A stretch of 32,309 nt of DNA from DATFAS01 sp035254305 (GTDB lineage: Bacteria; Bacillota; Bacilli; Aneurinibacillales; RAOX-1), in contig DATFAS010000206.1 in NCBI GenBank assembly GCA_035254305.1, positions 1-32,309 on the forward strand. The letters are read 5' to 3'. The notes beneath the pieces were generated by a model. The model did not search any database. It saw only the letters and a program-made list of their open reading frames with translations, and was not told the DNA's origin. This document shows, in pieces, positions 15,225 through 23,341 of the stretch (within the stretch, counting starts at the first letter, position 1; the number at the start of each line of letters is the position of its first letter). The position numbers were made by a program, and so were the translations under genes.

Positions 15225-16748
15225 TTGGCTACATTTAATGAATTTGGACTTCAGCACCCGCTTGTGCGTGCACTTAATGAAATGGGGTTTGAAGAAGCAA
15301 CACCGATTCAGACCCAAACGATTCCCGTTGCTCTTGAAGGCAAGGACCTAATCGGTCAAGCTCAAACAGGGACAGGTAAGACTGCTGCATTTGGGATTCC
15401 TCTTATTGAACGTCTAGCACTAGACAAAGAACATATTCAGGCGGTTGTTCTCACACCGACTCGTGAGTTGGCTGTTCAGGTAGCAGAGGAATTAAACAAA
15501 ATTGGACAATTCAAGGGGATACATACCCTTCCTATCTATGGAGGGCAGGATATTAACCGCCAAATCAAAGCCCTCAAAAGACGCCCACAGATTATTGTTG
15601 CAACCCCAGGTCGATTCATGGATCATATGAGAAGAAAAACGATTCGCCTTCATGGTATTTCTATGGTTGTTCTTGATGAAGCAGATGAAATGTTGAATAT
15701 GGGCTTTATCGATGATATAAGGACCATCCTACAGGAAATTCCTGAAGAAAGACAAACCCTTCTATTCTCAGCTACTATGCCTAAGGCAATCCAGGAGCTT
15801 GCTCGTAAATTTATGAACGAACCCCATATAATTGCGGTTAAGGCGAAAGAAATCACGGTTCCTAATATCGAACAACAGTACATTGAGATTCCTGAGAAAC
15901 AGAAATTTGACGTACTTTGCCGTTTATTAGATATTCACTCTCCTGAACTAGCTATCGTTTTTGGACGGACGAAGCGTAGAGTAGATGAGCTTTCAGAAGC
16001 GCTAACGAAACGTGGTTATGGGGCAGAAGGTATTCATGGAGACCTTAATCAAGCTAAGAGAGATAGCGTATTGCGCCGATTTAAAGAAGGAACGATTGAA
16101 GTTCTAGTTGCAACAGATGTAGCAGCAAGAGGTCTTGATATTAGTGGTGTCACACACGTATATAACTTTGACATTCCACAAGATCCTGAAAGCTATGTCC
16201 ATCGGATTGGAAGAACAGGTCGAGCAGGGAAAACAGGTCTTGCGATCACCTTTGTTTCTCCAAGGGAAATCGACCACTTGAAGACAATTGAACGGATTAC
16301 TAACCGTAAGATGGTTCGTAAAGCAATCCCGACTTGGGCAGAAGCGATTGAGGGACAACAGCGGATTACAGTGGACAAGTTAATGGGGATTATAGAAGAA
16401 GGGGATCTGCATACTTATAAATCAATTGCGGAGCAGCTCCTTGAAGATACAGATGCTACTACTCTTGTTTGCGCTGCACTTAAGCTATTAACAAAAGAAC
16501 CTAGCCAAGCTCCAGTAAAATTAACAGAGGAATCTCCTCTAAGATCCAAAAAGAGAAAGATTGAAATGAATGTGAAATCCAAAAGAAACTTTTCGCAAAG
16601 AAAAGAAGGAGAGTACCGTTCAAGAGATGATCACAGATCTAAAGATGGCAATAGATCAAAAGATGGTAGTAGATCAAAAGATGGTAATAGATCTAGAGAT
16701 GACCAACGTTCCGGAAATACTCGCTTAAGATCAAAGAAAAAATTTTAG
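15225..16748 (+). CDS. cshA: DEAD-box RNA helicase CshA
   Basis: A 507-residue ATP-dependent RNA helicase. In order: Q motif (to about 33), AQTGTGKT (46-53), PTREL (78-82), DEAD (151-154), SAT (182-184) and HRIGRTGRAG in the second RecA domain. A basic tail of about 80 residues follows. Bacillus CshA works in RNA decay with the degradosome and in cold-shock ribosome assembly (established). The length and domain order match CshA (494 residues in B. subtilis) better than CshB or DeaD. The tail contains five tandem six-residue repeats of the RSKDGN type. The start is TTG 15225 behind AAAGGAG. Confidence 0.93.
   Translation: MATFNEFGLQHPLVRALNEMGFEEATPIQTQTIPVALEGKDLIGQAQTGTGKTAAFGIPLIERLALDKEHIQAVVLTPTRELAVQVAEELNKIGQFKGIHTLPIYGGQDINRQIKALKRRPQIIVATPGRFMDHMRRKTIRLHGISMVVLDEADEMLNMGFIDDIRTILQEIPEERQTLLFSATMPKAIQELARKFMNEPHIIAVKAKEITVPNIEQQYIEIPEKQKFDVLCRLLDIHSPELAIVFGRTKRRVDELSEALTKRGYGAEGIHGDLNQAKRDSVLRRFKEGTIEVLVATDVAARGLDISGVTHVYNFDIPQDPESYVHRIGRTGRAGKTGLAITFVSPREIDHLKTIERITNRKMVRKAIPTWAEAIEGQQRITVDKLMGIIEEGDLHTYKSIAEQLLEDTDATTLVCAALKLLTKEPSQAPVKLTEESPLRSKKRKIEMNVKSKRNFSQRKEGEYRSRDDHRSKDGNRSKDGSRSKDGNRSRDDQRSGNTRLRSKKKF
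16617..16706 (+). repeat. 18-bp tandem repeat in the cshA tail
   Basis: Five consecutive 18-bp units start at 16617, 16635, 16653, 16671 and 16689. The middle units are nearly identical (AGATCAAAAGATGGTAAT). They encode RS(R/K)D(D/G)x, a charged low-complexity RNA-binding-type tail. Near-identity at the DNA level suggests recent expansion by slippage. Confidence 0.85.
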
Positions 16749-16774
16749 AAGACTTTTTAAGTCTTCTTTTTTTA
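16748..16774 (+). terminator. terminator of cshA
   Basis: A perfect 8-bp stem (GAAGACTT / AAGTCTTC, 16748-16755 with 16759-16766) is followed by seven T. It begins at the last base of the stop codon. Confidence 0.9.
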
Positions 16775-16856
16775 TTCATAAATCCTTTTTGGGATTATCC
16801 TTTCTACGGATCGTGAACTCTATAAAATAAAAACATTACAAATACTGACCTACCAG

Positions 16857-16881
16857 GCTCTCAAATGAGGGCTTTTTTTTA
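16857..16881 (+). terminator. second terminator-like hairpin, parent transcript unknown
   Basis: GCTCTC pairs with GAGGGC (one G-T) around AAAT, followed by eight T. It lies 90 bp beyond the cshA terminator and ahead of the qox promoter, so it may be a backup terminator or the end of a small RNA. The rest of the 16774-17076 gap holds only AT-rich sequence and the qox promoter. Confidence 0.5.
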
Positions 16882-16980
16882 TGAAAAAAATATTTATGAC
16901 GAAAATGTGAAAAATATTTGACGGAAAATCAACAAAATCATGAAATGTATCTTAAAAAGGGTAGTTATTATTTTTACGTT

Positions 16981-16991
16981 TGATATGATGT
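16981..16991 (+). promoter_or_regulatory. extended -10 promoter of qoxABCD
   Basis: TGATATGAT gives a TGn-TATGAT extended -10 at about 16981-16989, about 90 nt before qoxA. The -35 region is weak, as is common with extended -10 promoters. No Fnr-like or CcpA-like palindrome is clear nearby. Confidence 0.4.
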
Positions 16992-17076
16992 ATAAGTCGA
17001 AAATGAATCAGATCTATTTAATCATCAAAAAAACAAAACAATGTTTTGCTAATTGTCAGAGAGGAGATGCAACAAA

Positions 17077-18033
17077 ATGGGAAAAAGCAAGCTGCTTCAT
17101 TCATTGAAAGTTATTGCCTTGGCAGCTATTGCAACAGGAATGCTCGCGGGATGCAGCGATCAGTACATCGTACTTAAACCCCAAGGGCCGGTTGCTCAAA
17201 CAGAATATAATCTAATCATGCTTTCCGTTTATCTATGTGCGATTGTCGTTATTCCTGTACTTGCACTTACTGCTTGGATTGTTTATCGATATCGCGATGT
17301 TCCAGGTAATAAGGCTCCATACATGCCGAATTGGCATGACAGTAAAATCTTAGAAATCGTATGGTGGGGAATTCCAATTGTCATTATTGGAACCCTTGGT
17401 TTCTTTACAGTAAGAGATACCTTCACCTTAACGAAGCCACCTGTACAAGATGTGAAACCAATAACGATTCAAGTGACATCCCTTGACTGGAAATGGCTAT
17501 TCCAGTATCCAGACCAAAAAATTGCAACGGTTAATTACGCAGAAATTCCTGCAGGTGTTCCTGTACAATTCGTTCTGACTTCAGATGCTCCTATGAACTC
17601 TTTCTGGGTTCCATCATTAGGTGGTCAAGAATATACCATGCCTGGAATGGCAATGAGACTGTGGTTACAAGCTGACAAACCAGGTGAATACTTTGGTTCT
17701 GGAGCTAACTTCTCAGGTGAAGGTTTTGCTCATATGCAGTTCAAAGTGGTTGCGAAGCCTCAAGCTGAATTTAATAATTGGGTGCAAGATGTGAAGAAAA
17801 CTAATAATCCTTTAACTAAAGAAGGCTATGCAGACTTAGTGAAACCAGGTGTTGTTAATCAGCCAATCACATTCTCATCTTTACCAGAAGGATTGTTTGA
17901 TGAGGTTGTAGATAAGAACGGTGGAAAATACTTCAGACACACTATGGATATGGATGATTCAACAAAGCATGAAATGTCGAATATGGACCAAAACTCAAGC
18001 AAGAAAGAAATGTCCATGAATATGGGCCATTAG
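17077..18033 (+). CDS. qoxA: quinol oxidase subunit II (QoxA), lipoprotein
   Basis: A 318-residue subunit II of the aa3-type menaquinol oxidase. A lipoprotein signal ends in LAGC (C26 would be lipidated), two TM helices follow (about 40-65 and 88-108), then a cupredoxin-fold domain. The cysteines and histidine of the CuA site are missing (GSGANFSGEGFAHMQF in that region), so it is a quinol rather than a cytochrome c oxidase. The last 30 residues form an unusual Met/His/Asp-rich tail (HTMDMDD…MSMNMGH). The frame opens at 17053, but ATG 17077 follows GAGAGGAG and starts a proper signal peptide. It is the first gene of qoxABCD. Confidence 0.95.
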   Translation: MGKSKLLHSLKVIALAAIATGMLAGCSDQYIVLKPQGPVAQTEYNLIMLSVYLCAIVVIPVLALTAWIVYRYRDVPGNKAPYMPNWHDSKILEIVWWGIPIVIIGTLGFFTVRDTFTLTKPPVQDVKPITIQVTSLDWKWLFQYPDQKIATVNYAEIPAGVPVQFVLTSDAPMNSFWVPSLGGQEYTMPGMAMRLWLQADKPGEYFGSGANFSGEGFAHMQFKVVAKPQAEFNNWVQDVKKTNNPLTKEGYADLVKPGVVNQPITFSSLPEGLFDEVVDKNGGKYFRHTMDMDDSTKHEMSNMDQNSSKKEMSMNMGH

Positions 18034-18053
18034 ATCGGAAGGAGGAACACAAT

Positions 18054-20012
18054 ATGTTAGAGAATGTAAAAGATTTTGCCTCTCACTTCTTCGTGACCGG
18101 CGATCCGCTGATCTATGGAGCGGATGTTTCAATTGTACTCGCGATGGTTGCGATTGTCTTTGTCCTTACGTACTTTAAAAAATGGGGTTGGCTATGGACG
18201 GAATGGCTTACCACTGTTGATCATAAGAAAATCGGTATTATGTATTTGATTGCTTCTTTGGCTATGTTATTCCGTGGTGGGGTCGATGCTTTACTCATGC
18301 GTATGCAATTAGCATTCCCCAATGTGCATTTTCTAGAGTCGAATCACTATAATGAAATTTTCACTACGCATGGAACAATCATGATCCTTTTCATGGCCAT
18401 GCCTATGATGTTTGCTTTCTTTAATATCGTTGTTCCCTTACAAATTGGGGCACGTGATGTTGCTTTTCCATACTTGAATGCTGTCAGCTTTTGGCTGTTC
18501 TTCTTTGGAGCTATGCTATTTAATATCTCCTTCGTTATTGGAGGATCACCGAATGCAGGTTGGTTAAGCTATCCACCACTATCTGAGATTCAGTTTAGTC
18601 CTGGTGTAGGGGAAAACTTCTACATTTGGGGTATCCAGATTTCTGGTATCGGTAGTTTGGCAACGGGAATTAACTTCATTGTTACGATTCTAAAAATGCG
18701 TGCACCAGGTATGAAGCTGATGAAAATGCCTATGTTTACCTGGTCTGTGTTAGCTAGCTGTATTACGATTATCTTTGCTTTCCCAGTATTAACGATTTCT
18801 TTAGCCCTTCTATTTATCGATCGTTACTTCGGCGCTCATTTCTTCACGATGGATGGCGGCGGTAACCCAATGATGTACGTAAACTTAATTTGGATGTGGG
18901 GACACCCTGAGGTTTATATCGTAGTTCTACCAGCCTTCGGTATGTACTCAGAGATTGTAAGTACGTTCTCCAAAAAGAAATTATTCGGTTATAAGTCAAT
19001 GGTGTTTGCTTTAATTAGTATTAGTGTACTTTCCTACTTCACTTGGGCTCACCACTTCTTCACGATGGGTGCGGGTGCTGATGTGAATGCCTTTTTTGCT
19101 CTTTCTACTATGGCGATTGGTATTCCAACAGGGGTTAAAGTATTTAACTGGATGTTTACCATGTTCCGTGGTCGCGTAAGTATTACACAACCTATGTTAT
19201 GGACGCTAGCATTCATTCCTTGTTTTGTAGTCGGTGGGGCAACAGGGGTTATGCTTGCCGTAGCGCCTGCAGACTATCAATATCATAACAGTTACTTCTT
19301 GATTGCCCACTTCCACCAGGTATTAATTGGTGGGGTAGTATTCGGATACCTTGCTGGTCTTTATTATTGGTGGCCAAAGATGTTTGGCTTTAAGCTTAAT
19401 GAGCGCCTAGGTAAATGGGCATTCTGGACTTGGCAGATCGGTTTCTATGTATGCTTTATGCCTCAATATGCACTAGGATTTATGGGTATGACTCGTCGTG
19501 TATACACTTATGGTTGGGATATGGGTTGGGCACCGTTAAACCTTGTTTCTACAATTGGAGCATTCCTTATGGGACTTGGTTTTGTGTTCCAAGTGTTACA
19601 AATCGTTTATAGTATTAAGTTTGGCGAACGTGACCTAACTGGTGATCCATGGAATGGTCGTACGCTTGAATGGTCCATTCCATCTCCAGCACCACTGTAT
19701 AACTTCGCGGTTGTTCCGCAGGTGAAGGCTATGGATGATTGGTGGGAAACAAAGCAAGCAGGATTGAAGATAGAACGTCCGCATCTAGAACCTATTCACA
19801 TGCCGAAGAATACAGGTATCCCGTTCTTGATGGGTATGGCATGGTTTGTGGCTGGATTTGGTTTAACCTTTGATTGGACTTGGATGGCTGTTATTGGATT
19901 AGTAGGAGTAGGAGCTTCTCTCATTGCTCGTTCCTTCCAATACGATACAGATTACTATATTCCAGTTGATGAAGTGAAACGTACGGAAACTGCATTAGGG
20001 AGGGTTGTATAA
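18054..20012 (+). CDS. qoxB: quinol oxidase subunit I (QoxB)
   Basis: A 652-residue heme-copper oxidase subunit I with about 14-15 TM helices, the proton-pumping catalytic subunit. Recognisable are TTVDHKKIGIMY, the heme-ligand helix with THGTIMILF, the CuB and cross-linked Tyr motif WMWGHPEVYIVVLPAFG, the WAHHFFTMG histidine pair and HFHQVLIGG. The length matches Bacillus QoxB (649). ATG 18054 follows GGAAGGAGG. The stop codon overlaps the qoxC start by one base (TAATG), indicating translational coupling. Confidence 0.97.
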   Translation: MLENVKDFASHFFVTGDPLIYGADVSIVLAMVAIVFVLTYFKKWGWLWTEWLTTVDHKKIGIMYLIASLAMLFRGGVDALLMRMQLAFPNVHFLESNHYNEIFTTHGTIMILFMAMPMMFAFFNIVVPLQIGARDVAFPYLNAVSFWLFFFGAMLFNISFVIGGSPNAGWLSYPPLSEIQFSPGVGENFYIWGIQISGIGSLATGINFIVTILKMRAPGMKLMKMPMFTWSVLASCITIIFAFPVLTISLALLFIDRYFGAHFFTMDGGGNPMMYVNLIWMWGHPEVYIVVLPAFGMYSEIVSTFSKKKLFGYKSMVFALISISVLSYFTWAHHFFTMGAGADVNAFFALSTMAIGIPTGVKVFNWMFTMFRGRVSITQPMLWTLAFIPCFVVGGATGVMLAVAPADYQYHNSYFLIAHFHQVLIGGVVFGYLAGLYYWWPKMFGFKLNERLGKWAFWTWQIGFYVCFMPQYALGFMGMTRRVYTYGWDMGWAPLNLVSTIGAFLMGLGFVFQVLQIVYSIKFGERDLTGDPWNGRTLEWSIPSPAPLYNFAVVPQVKAMDDWWETKQAGLKIERPHLEPIHMPKNTGIPFLMGMAWFVAGFGLTFDWTWMAVIGLVGVGASLIARSFQYDTDYYIPVDEVKRTETALGRVV

Positions 20013-20611
20013 TGGCACACGTTGCATCTCATGATGAACACCATGGGCATGTGGATCAAGAGTCGCTAAAAATCCTCGGCTTTTGGATTTTTCTTGTAAC
20101 AGACTGTATTTTATTCGCTACTTTATTTGCTTCCTATATGGTACTGCGTACGCACATTGATGGAGGTCCGAATGGGAAAGAATTGTTTGAGCTACCAGGT
20201 GTTGTGGCAGAAACTTTTATCCTTTTAACAAGTAGCTTTACCAGTGGTTTAGCAACACTCGCTATGCATAAAGGGAAAGTAAAAAACCTTATCGGTTGGT
20301 TAGCTGTTACGGTTATTTTAGGAGCTTCCTTCGTTGGTTTAGAAATTAACGAATTTACGAAAATGGCTATGGAAGGGGCTACGATCTCTCGTAGTGCATT
20401 CCTTTCCGGATTCTTTACACTAGTGGGTACACACGGTCTTCACGTATCGATCGGTTTGATTTGGATGATCGGATTGATGTTCCAGATTTCCAAACGTGGA
20501 ATTACGGCTGTAACCAAGCGCAAGGTATTCATTATTGGTTTGTATTGGCACTTCCTTGATGTTGTGTGGATTTTCCTCTTTACGGCTGTTTATTTGTTGG
20601 GGGTGATGTAA
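20012..20611 (+). CDS. qoxC: quinol oxidase subunit III (QoxC)
   Basis: A 199-residue, five-TM subunit III of the quinol oxidase. It has GFWIFLVTDCILFATLFASYMVL near the N-terminus, the THGLHVSIGLIWM helix, and YWHFLDVVWIFLFTAVYLLG at the C-terminus. It stabilises the catalytic subunit and has no redox centre. The start overlaps the qoxB stop by one base and shows GGGAGGG upstream inside qoxB. Confidence 0.96.
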   Translation: MAHVASHDEHHGHVDQESLKILGFWIFLVTDCILFATLFASYMVLRTHIDGGPNGKELFELPGVVAETFILLTSSFTSGLATLAMHKGKVKNLIGWLAVTVILGASFVGLEINEFTKMAMEGATISRSAFLSGFFTLVGTHGLHVSIGLIWMIGLMFQISKRGITAVTKRKVFIIGLYWHFLDVVWIFLFTAVYLLGVM

Positions 20612-20612
20612 G

Positions 20613-20930
20613 ATGATGCAGCAAGAAATGCATACTGAGGCACACGGATCCACCAAATCATACGTGATTGGGTTTGTCCTATCAATTATATTAACGATTA
20701 TCCCATTGTTACTCGTGGTCAATCATGTATTACCAGTTGGACCGCTTGTAGTAACGATTATGGGTATGGCAGTCCTCCAATTCTTGATCCAGCTCTTCTT
20801 CTTCATGCATGTTCGTGAGGGTGAAGGACCGAAATATAACGTGATGGCTCTTATTCTTGGTGTGATCTTCGTAATCACCATTGTTGGTGGTTCCATGTGG
20901 GTCATGACCTTCAATTCTATGGTTCAATAA
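20613..20930 (+). CDS. qoxD: quinol oxidase subunit IV (QoxD)
   Basis: A 105-residue, three-TM small subunit of the CyoD/QoxD family, with SYVIGFVLSIILTIIPL, LVVTIMGMAVLQFLIQLFFFMH and a third helix ending in GGSMWVMTFNSM. It is somewhat shorter than B. subtilis QoxD. The start is ATG 20613 (or ATG 20616), one base after the qoxC stop, so it is probably translationally coupled. It is the last gene of the operon. Confidence 0.94.
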   Translation: MMQQEMHTEAHGSTKSYVIGFVLSIILTIIPLLLVVNHVLPVGPLVVTIMGMAVLQFLIQLFFFMHVREGEGPKYNVMALILGVIFVITIVGGSMWVMTFNSMVQ

Positions 20931-20940
20931 TAGACTATGC

Positions 20941-20979
20941 AAATCTCCTTATCCGTTGATTCGGGTAGGGAGATTTTTG
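20941..20979 (+). terminator. terminator of qoxABCD
   Basis: AAATCTCCTTATCC pairs with GGGTAGGGAGATTT (one or two imperfect pairs) around a short loop, with TTTTT at its 3' edge. It lies 11 bp after the qoxD stop. Confidence 0.8.
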
Positions 20980-21066
20980 TCTATAGGGAATGGAGGGTTT
21001 TTAGGTACATACACTAAAATAAAGCTGTAATCCAGCAGACTGTGGATAAGGAGAGTGAGTAGGTTA

Positions 21067-21789
21067 ATGGCAGAATTAAAAAGGAAACCGTTGAATATTG
21101 CACATAGAGGAGCCAGTGCTTATGCACCTGAGAACACGATGCCTGCCTTTCAATTAGCTGCTGAGATAGGCTGTGATGGCCTTGAATTTGATGTTCAGCT
21201 GACAATGGATGGTTTGCCAATCGTTATTCACGATGAACAGCTAGACCGATTAGCAGGGGTCTGTGCTTTGGTTTCGGATTTAACTTGGGCACAGGTTCAA
21301 TCATTAGATGTGGGGAAGAGAATGGGTGGAAAATGGACTGAAACAAAAATACCAACCCTAGAGGAAGTGCTTTCTGTCTATTCGCATTTATACTTAAATG
21401 TAGAGCTTAAATTCTCACCGCATATGGGAATAGAGGAGAAGGTGGTTGAACTGATTAACAAATATTGCAGCAAGGGGAGTGTCATTGTTTCTTCTTTTTA
21501 TCATCCTTATCTTAGGAAAGTGAAGGAACTGGATTCGCATCTTCAAACAGGGCTGTTATATACGCAAGAGCCAATCGATATTCTCGATTATGCCAGGCAA
21601 ATAGGGGTAAATGCTGTGCATCCGGAATACACTTCCTTAACTAGAGATCGAGTTGTGGCTTTTCATCAAGCAGGGTTAGCGGTGAATACATGGACAGTTA
21701 ATCAACCTGAGGATATTGAACGGTGTATGGAAATAGGGGTGAATGGGATCATTACGAACTATCCTAATCGGGTTCATTCCTTTATCTAA
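21067..21789 (+). CDS. glycerophosphodiester phosphodiesterase (GDPD)
   Basis: A 240-residue cytoplasmic GDPD-family enzyme (UgpQ-like; no signal peptide) that hydrolyses glycerophosphodiesters to glycerol-3-phosphate and an alcohol. The catalytic motifs are complete: IAHRGASAYAPENT (H13, R14, E21), then GLEFDVQLTMDGLPIVIHDEQLDR with the metal-binding E and D and the second catalytic histidine, and VELKF. The C-terminal NTWTVNQPEDIERCMEIGVNGIITNYPN is typical. The frame opens at GTG 21055, but that codon lies only about one base after AAGGAG; ATG 21067 is preferred although its spacing (13) is long. It appears monocistronic. Confidence 0.92.
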   Translation: MAELKRKPLNIAHRGASAYAPENTMPAFQLAAEIGCDGLEFDVQLTMDGLPIVIHDEQLDRLAGVCALVSDLTWAQVQSLDVGKRMGGKWTETKIPTLEEVLSVYSHLYLNVELKFSPHMGIEEKVVELINKYCSKGSVIVSSFYHPYLRKVKELDSHLQTGLLYTQEPIDILDYARQIGVNAVHPEYTSLTRDRVVAFHQAGLAVNTWTVNQPEDIERCMEIGVNGIITNYPNRVHSFI

Positions 21790-21819
21790 TTGGTCCATCA
21801 ACCTTTTGAACTATTATTC

Positions 21820-21998
21820 TATAAAATGAAATGGTAGTTGGGGCATGTTTACGAGAATGATAGGACTCCTTTACGATAGTAGAAAGAGATTAACTAGGCG
21901 GATAGGCATGGATAAGTTTCTAACCACTTTCCGTCTCCGCATAAGGGCAACTAGTTTTCTTTACTCTTTACTACTACCAAGAATGGGGGAGAGGGGTC
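21820..21998 (+). other. long folded leader of the GH25 lysozyme gene
   Basis: A TATAAA -10 at 21820-21825 would start a leader of about 165 nt. Within it, TAGTAGAAAGAG…AACTAG (21877-21897) is complementary to CTAGTTTTCTTTACTCTTTACTACTA (21951-21976) in three blocks of six bases with small bulges. Inside this long stem a second helix pairs GCGGA (21898-21902) with TCCGC (21936-21940). I do not recognise a known riboswitch. An open frame across the region (21845-22069) has no gene-like features. See findings. Confidence 0.5.
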
Positions 21999-23289
21999 TT
22001 GATTCTTTCCGTTTACAGAAATCGTATTCTATTAAGCACGCTATTGTTTTTTGTTTTCTTTTCTACTAGTTTTCAAGAGGTAAGCGCCGCTACAATGATG
22101 CAACCCATGACAGATGCTAACTTAAAGGGGATTGATGTCTCTCATTGGAATGGGACGATTGATTGGGTACAAGTAAAAAGTTCAGGGGTCGCCTTTGCCT
22201 ATGTGAAGGCATCGGAAGGCACGACTTATACAGATACTATGTTTGCCACGAACGTGAAGGGAGCCCATGCAGCTAATCTACCCGTGGGTGCCTATCATTA
22301 TGCTAGACCTTCTGCGCCTTTTAATCAGGATCAGCCGAAGCAAGAAGCTCAATATTTTGTGAACGCCATGAAAAACAATGGGTTATCGGATTTTGGTAAT
22401 ATTATGCCGGTATTAGATCTAGAGGAGCCTGCAACAACGGGTACACTTACTTCTGATGAACTTGCGCAATGGGCAAGAATATTCGTGGATACAACCAAAT
22501 CGTTGACGAATCGTCAGGTTTTACTTTATACGGGAGCCTGGTTTGTCCAGCAGTATAATGATTTCGGTGGAAAGCTAGCAGACTTACCAGTATGGATTGC
22601 AGCCTATACTCGTTATGGCTATACGCAACCACCAGCTTGTGGGGGATGGACGCAGTGGACGGCTTGGCAATACTCGGATCAAGGAACGGTTCCTGGAGTG
22701 CCGAGTCAAGTTGATCTGGATGCAGGACCGACAACGATCGATGCGTTGAAGGGGAACCTTACAGTAAGTACAGCGCCATCTACTCCGACTAATCTTACAG
22801 CTACTGTGACGACCACAAGTGCAGCACTAAGCTGGAATGCCTCAACGAATGCAAGCTCTTATAAGTTATCTCGTAATGGGAATGTAGTTTATCAAGGAGC
22901 AGCAACTAGCTATACGGACAATGGGCTAACTTCGAATACTTCTTATACTTATTCATTAACCGCTGTAAATACGATAGGAGAAAGTAATCCAGCTAGCTTG
23001 TCAGTCACAACAGCAGGGAGCCAAACGGTTTCACAGGTAACGATGGACAAGACTCAATATTATAGCTCAAGCTATGCGAAAATAACCACAACAGTTAAAG
23101 ATAGCAATGGCAATGTGTTAAGCGGAGCTGCTATATCATTATCGATTCTAACCCCTAAAGGGTCTACAACGACGGTTTCTGGGAAAACAGACGCAACGGG
23201 TAAGTGGGACTTATAAGGTAACTGAAAAAACAACGATCTCTAATTATCAGTCTAGCACGGCTAGTACTTCATTTTATGTAACTAAATAA
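21999..23289 (+). pseudogene. secreted GH25 lysozyme with FnIII domain, frameshifted at the 3' end
   Basis: The intact frame (21999-23216, 405 residues) has a signal peptide (cleavage likely after VSA30) and a glycosyl hydrolase 25 muramidase domain (about 42-250). Catalytic acids are in GIDVSHW (D46) and VLDLEEP (D140, E142). A fibronectin type III domain (about 260-340) and an Ig-like/invasin-like repeat (about 345 on) follow. That last repeat stops abruptly at GKTDATGKWDL. One base added in the GGG at 23206-23208 would restore the normal continuation GTYKVTEKTTISNYQ…, ending at TAA 23287-23289. Catalysis should be unaffected; only the C-terminal domain is cut. The start is TTG 21999 behind GGGGGAGAGGGG. 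It could be a real mutation or a homopolymer sequencing error. Confidence 0.88.
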
Positions 23290-23294
23290 AACAA

Positions 23295-23337
23295 ACAAAA
23301 GATGCAGCAAACCTCAATGGTATGCTGCATCTTTTGT
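23295..23337. terminator. bidirectional terminator between the lysozyme gene and ytaF
   Basis: A perfect 15-bp stem (ACAAAAGATGCAGCA / TGCTGCATCTTTTGT) with a 13-nt loop is flanked by A-rich and T-rich sequence. It serves the plus-strand lysozyme gene and the converging ytaF gene. Its position just after TAA 23289 supports that codon as the original end of the lysozyme gene. Confidence 0.85.
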
Positions 23338-23341
23338 TCAA

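Noticed and set aside
21880..21950. Purine-type riboswitch suggested by AAGTTTCTAACC
   Set aside because: It resembles the GTTTCTACC junction, but the P2 and P3 hairpins and the other junction residues are missing.
21845..22069. 74-residue open frame upstream of the lysozyme gene
   Set aside because: It overlaps the signal-peptide region, has no good ribosome-binding site and coincides with strong RNA secondary structure; its composition does not look like a protein.
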